DNA of 64,000 nucleotides from Andrena cerasifolii (Eukaryota > Arthropoda > Insecta > Hymenoptera > Andrenidae). The notes below the pieces were generated by a model. The model saw nothing but the letters and a program-made list of their open reading frames with translations. It was not told the DNA's origin and ran no database searches. The position numbers were made by a program, and so were the translations under genes. Positions within the stretch are counted from its first letter, which is position 1. Each line of letters begins with the position of its first letter. The stretch is from NCBI RefSeq assembly GCF_050908995.1, contig NC_135133.1, positions 6,986,001 to 7,050,000 of the forward strand. The letters are read 5' to 3'. Positions 50,701 to 60,806 of this stretch are shown one piece after another.

Positions 50701-53700
50701 TCGCTTCATGTTCTCCTGATACCTGGGCCAAAATCTGGCGAAAATTTTCAGAATGCACAAAATTGGGCTTTGTAATAGGAGAACATGATGTCGAAAGAGG
50801 TGGCACTAAGTAAAGTCTTCGCAGAGAGAATCGAAGATGCCTTCGAAGCTGAAATTCAGAATACCTCTTTTCGCTTCATGTTCTCCTGATACCTGGGCCA
50901 AAATCTGGCGAAAATTTTCAGAATGCATAAAATTGGGCTTTGTAACAGGAGAACATGATGTCGAAAGAGGTGGCACTAAGTAACGTCTTCGGAGAGAGAA
51001 TCGAGGATGCCTTCGAAGTTGAAATTCAGAATACCTCTTTTCGCTTCATGTTCTCCTGATACCTGGGCCAAAATCTGGCGAAATTTTTCAGAATGCACAA
51101 AATTGGGCTTTGTAATAGGAGAACATGATGTCGAAAGAGGTGGCACTAAGTAAAGTCTTCGCAGAGAGAATCGAAGATGCCTTCGAAGCTGAAATTCAGA
51201 ATACCTCTTTTCGCTTCATGTTCTCCTGATACCTGGGCCAAAATCTGGCGAAAATTTTCAGAATGCATAAAATTGGGCTTTGTAACAGGAGAACATGATG
51301 TCGAAAGAGGTGGCACTAAGTAACGTCTTCGGAGAGAGAATCGAGGATGCCTTCGAAGTTGAAATTCAGAATACCTCTTTTCGCTTCATGTTCTCCTGAT
51401 ACCTGGGCCAAAATCTGGCGAAATTTTTCAGAATGCACAAAATTGGGCTTTGAAATAGGAGAACATGATGTCGAAAGAGGTGGCACTAAGTAAAGTCTTC
51501 GCAGAGAGAATCGAAGATGCCTTCGAAGCTGAAATTCAGAATACCTCTTTTCGCTTCATGTTCTCCTGATACCTGGGCCAAAATCTGGCGAAAATTTTCA
51601 GAATGCACGAAATTGGGCTTTGTAATAGGAGAACATGATGTCGAAAGAGGTGGCACTAAGTAAAGTCTTCGCAGAGAGAATCGAGGATGCCTTCGAAGCT
51701 GAAATTCAGAATACCTCTTTTCGCTTCATGTTCTCCTGATACCTGGGCCAAAATCTGGCGAAAATTTTCAGAATGCACGAAATTGGGCTTTGTAATAGGA
51801 GAACATGATGTCGAAAGAGGTGGCACTAAGTAAAGTCTTCGCAGAGAGAATCGAAGATGCCTTCGAAGCTGAAATTCAGAATACCTCTTTTCGCTTCATG
51901 TTCTCCTGATACCTGGGCCAAAATCTGGCGAAATTTTTCAGAATGCACGAAATTGGGCTTTGTAATAGGAGAACATGATGTCGAAAGAGGTGGCACTAAG
52001 TAAAGTCTTCGCAGAGAGAATCGAAGATGCCTTCGAAGCTGAAATTCAGAATACCTCTTTTCGCTTCATGTTCTCCTGATACCTGGGCCAAAATCTGGCG
52101 AAAATTTTCAGAATGCACGAAATTGGGCTTTGTAATAGGAGAACATGATGTCGAAAGAGGTGGCACTAAGTAAAGTCTTCGCAGAGAGAATCGAGGATGC
52201 CTTCGAAGCTGAAATTCAGAATACCTCTTTTCGCTTCATGTTCTCCTGATACCTGGGCCAAAATCTGGCGAAAATTTTCAGAATGCACGAAATTGGGCTT
52301 TGTAATAGGAGAACATGATGTCGAAAGAGGTGGCACTAAGTAAAGTCTTCGCAGAGAGAATCGAGGATGCCTTCGAAGCTGAAATTCAGAATACCTCTTT
52401 TCGCTTCATGTTCTCCTGATACCTGGGCCAAAATCTGGCGAAAATTTTCAGAATGCACGAAATTGGGCTTTGTAATAAGAGAACATGATGTCGAAAGAGG
52501 TGGCACTAAGTAAAGTCTTCGCAGAGAGAATCGAGGATGCCTTCGAAGCTGAAATTCAGAATACCTCTTTTCGCTTCATGTTCTCCTGATACCTGGGCCA
52601 AAATCTGGCGAAAATTTTCAGAATGCACAAAATTGGGCTTTGTAATAGGAGAACATGATGTCGAAAGAGGTGGCACTAAGTAAAGTCTTCGCAGAGAGAA
52701 TCGAAGATGCCTTCGAAGCTGAAATTCAGAATACCTCTTTTCGCTTCATGTTCTCCTGATACCTGGGCCAAAATCTGGCGAAAATTTTCAGAATGCATAA
52801 AATTGGGCTTTGTAACAGGAGAACATGATGTCGAAAGAGGTGGCACTAAGTAACGTCTTCGGAGAGAGAATCGAGGATGCCTTCGAAGTTGAAATTCAGA
52901 ATACCTCTTTTCGCTTCATGTTCTCCTGATACCTGGGCCAAAATCTGGCGAAATTTTTCAGAATGCACAAAATTGGGCTTTGTAATAGGAGAACATGATG
53001 TCGAAAGAGGTGGCACTAAGTAAAGTCTTCGCAGAGAGAATCGAAGATGCCTTCGAAGCTGAAATTCAGAATACCTCTTTTCGCTTCATGTTCTCCTGAT
53101 ACCTGGGCCAAAATCTGGCGAAATTTTTCAGAATGCACAAAATTGGGCTTTGTAATAGGAGAACATGATGTCGAAAGAGGTGGCACTAAGTAAAGTCTTC
53201 GCAGAGAGAATCGAAGATGCCTTCGAAGCTGAAATTCAGAATACCTCTTTTCGCTTCATGTTCTCCTGATACCTGGGCCAAAATCTGGCGAAATTTTTCA
53301 GAATGCACAAAATTGGGCTTTGTAATAGGAGAACATGATGTCGAAAGAGGTGGCACTAAGTAAAGTCTTCGCAGAGAGAATCGAAGATGCCTTCGAAGCT
53401 GAAATTCAGAATACCTCTTTTCGCTTCATGTTCTCCTGATACCTGGGCCAAAATCTGGCGAAAATTTTCAGAATGCATAAAATTGGGCTTTGTAACAGGA
53501 GAACATGATGTCGAAAGAGGTGGCACTAAGTAACGTCTTCGGAGAGAGAATCGAGGATGCCTTCAAAGCTGAAATTCAGAATACCTCTTTTCGCTTCATG
53601 TTCTCCTGATACCTGGGCCAAAATGTGGCGAAAATTTTCAGAATGCACGAAATTGGGCTTTGTAATAGGAGAACATGATGTCGAAAGAGGTGGCACTAAG

Positions 53701-54177
53701 TAAAGTCTTCGCAGAGAGAATCGAGGATGCCTTCGAAGCTGAAATTCAGAATACCTCTTTTCGCTTCATGTTCTCCTGATACCTGGGCCAAAATCTGGCA
53801 AAAATTTTCAGAATGCACAAAATTGGGCTTTGTAACAGGAGAACATGATGTCGAAAGAGGTGGCGCAAAGTAATGTCTCCGGAAAGCGAATCGAAGACGC
53901 AGAACTATTCGAAGCAGAAGTTTCGCTGAAATTCAGAATACCTCTTTTCGCTTCATGTTCTCCTGATACCTGGGCCAAAATCTGGCAAAAATTTTCAGAA
54001 TGCACAAAATTGGGCTTTGTAACAGGAGAACATGATGTCGAAAGAGGTGGCACTAAGTAATGTCTCCGGAGAGAGAATCGAGGATGCCTTCGCAGCTGAA
54101 ATTCAGAATACCTCTTTTCGCTTCATGTTCTCCTGATACTTGGGCCAAAATCTGGCGAAATTTTTCAGAATGCACGA
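47701..54177 (+). repeat. 170-bp satellite array (38 monomers)
   Basis: The motif AATTGGGCTTTGTAA recurs exactly every 170 bp from 47701 (where it reads ACTTGGGC) through 53651, giving 36 monomers. A 187-bp monomer (53821-54007) and one more 170-bp monomer follow. All are head to tail and differ only at a few diagnostic sites. Three monomer types can be told apart: type A (TAATAGG, TAAAGTCTTCGCAG, ATCGAGGATG), type B (as A but ATCGAAGATG) and type C (TAACAGG, TAACGTCTTCGGAG, GAAGTTGAAATTC). Each monomer contains two 25-bp inverted arms; in the monomer at 48211 they lie at 48227-48251 and 48313-48337, with 21 of 25 positions matching. The monomer has stop codons in every frame and no known RNA or promoter motif. 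A length near one nucleosome repeat is typical of satellites at centromeres or heterochromatin; the location cannot be told from this window. Confidence 0.97.
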
Positions 54178-54334
54178 AATTGGGCTTTGTAACAGGAGAA
54201 CATGATGTCGAAAGAGGTGGCAAAAATAGGAAATCAGGTTTTTGCCGAATTTCTCCTATACTAGGGGATGAAAAATTTTGAAAAAAATCAGAGGCATTTC
54301 TGTTATCGGGGCACATATTAGAGAATTGTTTCAG

Positions 54335-54962
54335 ATTTTTAAATTGAAAAACCAAGCTGTGAAAAATAAAAAACGCCAAAAAATGCGGAAAAATGCCGAT
54401 TGTGTATCGAAGCAGGCTTGGCACTATAATTATATTTTTCCTGTAAGTACGTATGATTGTTACTATTGTCCTAAATTTTTTTCAGATTTTTAAATTGAAA
54501 AACCAAGCTGTGAAAAATAAAAATCGCCAAAAAATGCGGAAAAATGCCGATTGTGTATAGAAACAGGCTTGGCACTATAATTATATTTTTACTGTAAGTA
54601 CGTATGATTGTTACTATTGTCCTAAATTTTTTTCAGATTTTTAAATTGAAAAACCAAGCTGTGAAAAATAAAAAACGCCAAAAAATGCGGAAAAATGCCG
54701 ATTGTGTATAGAAGCAGGCTTGGCACTATAATTATATTTTTACTGTAAGTACGTATGATTGTTACTATTATCCTAAATTTTTTTCAGATTTTTAAATTGA
54801 AAAACCAAGCTGTGAAAAATAAAAAACGCCAAAAAATGCGGAAAAATGCCGATTGTGTATCGAAGCAGGCTTGGCACTATAATTATATTTTTACTGTAAG
54901 TACGTATGATTGTTACTATTGTCCTGAATTTTTTTCAGATTTTTAAATTGAAAAACCAAGCT
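54335..54962 (+). repeat. 151-bp tandem repeat, four units plus 24-bp partial (block 1)
   Basis: ATTTTTAAATTG starts at 54335, 54486, 54637, 54788 and 54939, exactly 151 bp apart. In each unit GTAAGTACGTATG lies 108 nt after the start and TTTTTTTCAG closes the unit 43 nt later. Units 2 and 3 read GTATAG where units 1 and 4 read GTATCG, which puts a TAG in the frame that is otherwise open. Confidence 0.95.
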
Positions 54963-55754
54963 CTTAGCGCCTCTTATTTGCAACTTTAAGGCGAGGCCTT
55001 TGAAGCTGAAATTCAGAATACCTCTTTTCGCTTCATGTTCTCCTGATACCTGGGCCAAAATCTGGCAAAAATTTTCAGAATGCACAAAATTGGGCTTTGT
55101 AACAGGAGAACATGATGTCGAAGGAGGTGGCACTAAGTAATGTCTCCGGAGAGAGAATCGAGGATGCCTTCGAAGCTGAAATTCAGAATACCTCTTTTCG
55201 CTTCATGTTCTCCTGATACCTGGACCAAAATCTGGCGAAAATTTTCAGAATGCACGAAATTGGGCTTTGTAATAGGAGAACATGATGTCGAAAGAGGTGG
55301 CACTAAGTAACGTCTTCGGAGAGAGAATCGAGGATGCCTTCGAAGCTGAAATTCAGAATACCTCTTTTCGCTTCATGTTCTCCTGATACCTGGGCCAAAA
55401 TCTGGCAAAAATTTTCAGAATGCACAAAATTGGGCTTTGTAACAGGAGAACATGATGTCGAAAGAGGTGGCACTAAGTAATGTCTTCGGAGAGAGAATCG
55501 AGGATGCCTTCGAAGCTGAAATTCAGAATACCTCTTTTCGCTTCATGTTCTCCTGATACCTGGGCCAAAATCTGGCAAAAATTTTCAGAATGCACAAAAT
55601 TGGGCTTTGTAACAGGAGAACATGATGTCGAAAGAGGTGGCAAAAGTAGGAAATCAGGTTTTTGCCGAATTTCTCCTATACTAGGGGATGAAAAATTTTG
55701 AAAAAAATCAGAGGCATTTCTGTTATCGGGGCACATATTAGAGAATTGTTTCAG

Positions 55755-56080
55755 ATTTTTAAATTGAAAAACCAAGCTGTGAAAAATAAAAAACGCCAAA
55801 AAATGCGGAAAAATGCCGATTGTGTATCGAAGCAGGCTTGGCACTATAATTATATTTTTCCTGTAAGTACGTATGATTGTTACTATTGTCCTAAATTTTT
55901 TTCAGATTTTTAAATTGAAAAACCAAGCTGTGAAAAATAAAAAACGCCAAAAAATGCGGAAAAATGCCGATTGTGTATCGAAGCAGGCTTGGCACTATAA
56001 TTATATTTTTACTGTAAGTACGTATGATTGTTACTATTGTCCTGAAATTTTTTCAGATTTTTAAATTGAAAAACCAAGCT
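55755..56080 (+). repeat. 151-bp tandem repeat, two units plus partial (block 2)
   Basis: Two complete units of the 151-bp family are followed by the 24-bp partial start and the junction TTAGCGCC. Both units have the GTATCG variant, so the 36-codon segment is open in both. Confidence 0.95.
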
Positions 56081-56872
56081 CTTAGCGCCTCTTATTTGCA
56101 ACTTTAAGGCGAGGCCTTTGAAGCTGAAATTCAGAATACCTCTTTTCGCTTCATGTTCTCTTGATACCTGGGCCAAAATCTGGCAAAAATTTTCAGAATG
56201 CACAAAATTGGGCTTTGTAACAGGAGAACATGATGTCGAAGGAGGTGGCACTAAGTAATGTCTCCGGAGAGAGAATCGAGGATGCCTTCGAAGCTGAAAT
56301 TCAGAATACCTCTTTTCGCTTCATGTTCTCCTGATACCTGGACCAAAATCTGGCGAAAATTTTCAGAATGCACGAAATTGGGCTTTGTAATAGGAGAACA
56401 TGATGTCGAAAGAGGTGGCACTAAGTAACGTCTTCGGAGAGAGAATCGAGGATGCCTTCGAAGCTGAAATTCAGAATACCTCTTTTCGCTTCATGTTCTC
56501 CTGATACCTGGGCCAAAATCTGGCAAAAATTTTCAGAATGCACAAAATTGGGCTTTGTAACAGGAGAACATGATGTCGAAAGAGGTGGCACTAAGTAATG
56601 TCTTCGGAGAGAGAATCGAGGATGCCTTCGAAGCTGAAATTCAGAATACCTCTTTTCGCTTCATGTTCTCCTGATACCTGGGCCAAAATCTGGCAAAAAT
56701 TTTCAGAATGCACAAAATTGGGCTTTGTAACAGGAGAACATGATGTCGAAAGAGGTGGCAAAAGTAGGAAATCAGGTTTTTGCCGAATTTCTCCTATACT
56801 AGGGGATGAAAAATTTTGAAAAAAATCAGAGGCATTTCTGTTATCGGGGCACATATTAGAGAATTGTTTCAG

Positions 56873-57198
56873 ATTTTTAAATTGAAAAACCAAGCTGTGA
56901 AAAATAAAAAACGCCAAAAAATGCGGAAAAATGCCGATTGTGTATCGAAGCAGGCTTGGCACTATAATTATATTTTTCCTGTAAGTACGTATGATTGTTA
57001 CTATTGTCCTAAATTTTTTTCAGATTTTTAAATTGAAAAACCAAGCTGTGAAAAATAAAAAACGCCAAAAAATGCGGAAAAATGCCGATTGTGTATCGAA
57101 GCAGGCTTGGCACTATAATTATATTTTTACTGTAAGTACGTATGATTGTTACTATTGTCCTGAAATTTTTTCAGATTTTTAAATTGAAAAACCAAGCT
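56873..57198 (+). repeat. 151-bp tandem repeat, two units plus partial (block 3)
   Basis: It has the same structure and essentially the same sequence as block 2, including TTTTTCCTGTAAGT in unit 1 and TTTTTACTGTAAGT in unit 2. Confidence 0.95.
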
Positions 57199-57820
57199 CT
57201 TAGCGCCTCTTATTTGCAACTTTAAGGCGAGGCCTTTGAAGCTGAAATTCAGAATACCTCTTTTCGCTTCATGTTCTCTTGATACCTGGGCCAAAATCTG
57301 GCAAAAATTTTCAGAATGCACAAAATTGGGCTTTGTAACAGGAGAACATGATGTCGAAGGAGGTGGCACTAAGTAATGTCTCCGGAGAGAGAATCGAGGA
57401 TGCCTTCGAAGCTGAAATTCAGAATACCTCTTTTCGCTTCATGTTCTCCTGATACCTGGACCAAAATCTGGCGAAAATTTTCAGAATGCACGAAATTGGG
57501 CTTTGTAATAGGAGAACATGATGTCGAAAGAGGTGGCACTAAGTAACGTCTTCGGAGAGAGAATCGAGGATGCCTTCGAAGCTGAAATTCAGAATACCTC
57601 TTTTCGCTTCATGTTCTCCTGATACCTGGGCCAAAATCTGGCAAAAATTTTCAGAATGCACAAAATTGGGCTTTGTAACAGGAGAACATGATGTCGAAAG
57701 AGGTGGCAAAAGTAGGAAATCAGGTTTTTGCCGAATTTCTCCTATACTAGGGGATGAAAAATTTTGAAAAAAATCAGAGGCATTTCTGTTATCGGGGCAC
57801 ATATTAGAGAATTGTTTCAG

Positions 57821-58146
57821 ATTTTTAAATTGAAAAACCAAGCTGTGAAAAATAAAAAACGCCAAAAAATGCGGAAAAATGCCGATTGTGTATCGAAGCA
57901 GGCTTGGCACTATAATTATATTTTTCCTGTAAGTACGTATGATTGTTACTATTGTCCTAAATTTTTTTCAGATTTTTAAATTGAAAAACCAAGCTGTGAA
58001 AAATAAAAAACGCCAAAAAATGCGGAAAAATGCCGATTGTGTATCGAAGCAGGCTTGGCACTATAATTATATTTTTACTGTAAGTACGTATGATTGTTAC
58101 TATTGTCCTGAAATTTTTTCAGATTTTTAAATTGAAAAACCAAGCT
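57821..58146 (+). repeat. 151-bp tandem repeat, two units plus partial (block 4)
   Basis: It has the same structure as block 2. It sits in a block-start interval of 948 bp before it, because the preceding block has one 170-bp monomer fewer. Confidence 0.95.
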
Positions 58147-58938
58147 CTTAGCGCCTCTTATTTGCAACTTTAAGGCGAGGCCTTTGAAGCTGAAATTCAG
58201 AATACCTCTTTTCGCTTCATGTTCTCTTGATACCTGGGCCAAAATCTGGCAAAAATTTTCAGAATGCACAAAATTGGGCTTTGTAACAGGAGAACATGAT
58301 GTCGAAGGAGGTGGCACTAAGTAATGTCTCCGGAGAGAGAATCGAGGATGCCTTCGAAGCTGAAATTCAGAATACCTCTTTTCGCTTCATGTTCTCCTGA
58401 TACCTGGACCAAAATCTGGCGAAAATTTTCAGAATGCACGAAATTGGGCTTTGTAATAGGAGAACATGATGTCGAAAGAGGTGGCACTAAGTAACGTCTT
58501 CGGAGAGAGAATCGAGGATGCCTTCGAAGCTGAAATTCAGAATACCTCTTTTCGCTTCATGTTCTCCTGATACCTGGGCCAAAATCTGGCAAAAATTTTC
58601 AGAATGCACAAAATTGGGCTTTGTAACAGGAGAACATGATGTCGAAAGAGGTGGCACTAAGTAATGTCTTCGGAGAGAGAATCGAGGATGCCTTCGAAGC
58701 TGAAATTCAGAATACCTCTTTTCGCTTCATGTTCTCCTGATACCTGGGCCAAAATCTGGCAAAAATTTTCAGAATGCACAAAATTGGGCTTTGTAACAGG
58801 AGAACATGATGTCGAAAGAGGTGGCAAAAGTAGGAAATCAGGTTTTTGCCGAATTTCTCCTATACTAGGGGATGAAAAATTTTGAAAAAAATCAGAGGCA
58901 TTTCTGTTATCGGGGCACATATTAGAGAATTGTTTCAG

Positions 58939-59264
58939 ATTTTTAAATTGAAAAACCAAGCTGTGAAAAATAAAAAACGCCAAAAAATGCGGAAAAATGC
59001 CGATTGTGTATCGAAGCAGGCTTGGCACTATAATTATATTTTTCCTGTAAGTACGTATGATTGTTACTATTGTCCTAAATTTTTTTCAGATTTTTAAATT
59101 GAAAAACCAAGCTGTGAAAAATAAAAAACGCCAAAAAATGCGGAAAAATGCCGATTGTGTATCGAAGCAGGCTTGGCACTATAATTATATTTTTACTGTA
59201 AGTACGTATGATTGTTACTATTGTCCTGAAATTTTTTCAGATTTTTAAATTGAAAAACCAAGCT
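58939..59264 (+). repeat. 151-bp tandem repeat, two units plus partial (block 5)
   Basis: It has the same structure and sequence as block 2; both units carry the donor-like and acceptor-like signals. Confidence 0.95.
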
Positions 59265-60056
59265 CTTAGCGCCTCTTATTTGCAACTTTAAGGCGAGGCC
59301 TTTGAAGCTGAAATTCAGAATACCTCTTTTCGCTTCATGTTCTCTTGATACCTGGGCCAAAATCTGGCAAAAATTTTCAGAATGCACAAAATTGGGCTTT
59401 GTAACAGGAGAACATGATGTCGAAGGAGGTGGCACTAAGTAATGTCTCCGGAGAGAGAATCGAGGATGCCTTCGAAGCTGAAATTCAGAATACCTCTTTT
59501 CGCTTCATGTTCTCCTGATACCTGGACCAAAATCTGGCGAAAATTTTCAGAATGCACGAAATTGGGCTTTGTAATAGGAGAACATGATGTCGAAAGAGGT
59601 GGCACTAAGTAACGTCTTCGGAGAGAGAATCGAGGATGCCTTCGAAGCTGAAATTCAGAATACCTCTTTTCGCTTCATGTTCTCCTGATACCTGGGCCAA
59701 AATCTGGCAAAAATTTTCAGAATGCACAAAATTGGGCTTTGTAACAGGAGAACATGATGTCGAAAGAGGTGGCACTAAGTAATGTCTTCGGAGAGAGAAT
59801 CGAGGATGCCTTCGAAGCTGAAATTCAGAATACCTCTTTTCGCTTCATGTTCTCCTGATACCTGGGCCAAAATCTGGCAAAAATTTTCAGAATGCACAAA
59901 ATTGGGCTTTGTAACAGGAGAACATGATGTCGAAAGAGGTGGCAAAAGTAGGAAATCAGGTTTTTGCCGAATTTCTCCTATACTAGGGGATGAAAAATTT
60001 TGAAAAAAATCAGAGGCATTTCTGTTATCGGGGCACATATTAGAGAATTGTTTCAG

Positions 60057-60382
60057 ATTTTTAAATTGAAAAACCAAGCTGTGAAAAATAAAAAACGCCA
60101 AAAAATGCGGAAAAATGCCGATTGTGTATCGAAGCAGGCTTGGCACTATAATTATATTTTTCCTGTAAGTACGTATGATTGTTACTATTGTCCTAAATTT
60201 TTTTCAGATTTTTAAATTGAAAAACCAAGCTGTGAAAAATAAAAAACGCCAAAAAATGCGGAAAAATGCCGATTGTGTATCGAAGCAGGCTTGGCACTAT
60301 AATTATATTTTTACTGTAAGTACGTATGATTGTTACTATTGTCCTGAATTTTTTTCAGATTTTTAAATTGAAAAACCAAGCT
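60057..60382 (+). repeat. 151-bp tandem repeat, two units plus partial (block 6)
   Basis: This is the last copy. The final unit has CCTGAATTTTTTTCAG, as in block 1, where blocks 2-5 have CCTGAAATTTTTTCAG. The blocks at the two edges therefore share a variant. Confidence 0.95.
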
Positions 60383-60806
60383 CTTAGCGCCTCTTATTTG
60401 CAACTTTAAGGCGAGGCCTTTGAAGCTGAAATTCAGAATACCTCTTTTCGCTTCATGTTCTCTTGATACCTGGGCCAAAATCTGGCAAAAATTTTCAGAA
60501 TGCACAAAATTGGGCTTTGTAACAGGAGAACATGATGTCGAAGGAGGTGGCACTAAGTAATGTCTCCGGAGAGAGAATCGAGGATGCCTTCGCAGCTGAA
60601 ATTCAGAATACCTCCTTTCGCTTCATGTTCTCCTGATACCTGGGCCAAAATCTGGCAAAAATTTTCAGAATGCACAAAATTGGGCTTTGTAACAGGAGAA
60701 CATGATGTCGAAGGAGGTGGCACTAAGTAATGTCTTCGGAGAGAGAATCGAGGATGCCTTCGAAGCTGAAATTCAGAATACCTCTTTTCGCTTCATGTTC
60801 TCCTGA

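Larger units (their letters stand above)
54178..60806 (+). repeat. Composite higher-order satellite: 170-bp monomers with embedded 151-bp repeats (6 blocks)
   Basis: Six blocks start at 54178, 55598, 56716, 57664, 58782 and 59900. The usual period is 1118 bp: a 608-bp composite monomer followed by three 170-bp monomers. The first block is 1420 bp because it has four 151-bp units instead of two. The block at 56716 is 948 bp because it lacks one 170-bp monomer. The last is cut short at 60806, where the sequence leaves the repeat after TCTCCTGAT. The composite monomer keeps both inverted arms of the 170-bp monomer but replaces most of the 61-bp loop with about 113 bp of unique sequence, the 151-bp units and a short junction (TTAGCGCCTCTTATTTGCAA). 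Equivalent open frames in the blocks translate almost identically, so the blocks are very recent copies. Confidence 0.95.

Noticed and set aside
53845..54060. Short + strand frames inside the satellite (for example the 71-73-codon frames repeated per block)
   Set aside because: They exist because near-identical monomers repeat the same chance frame, and the standard 170-bp monomers contain stops in all frames.
47701..60806. CRISPR-like array
   Set aside because: The repeat period is 170/151 bp, spacers are not unique, and the genome is clearly eukaryotic; this is a satellite.
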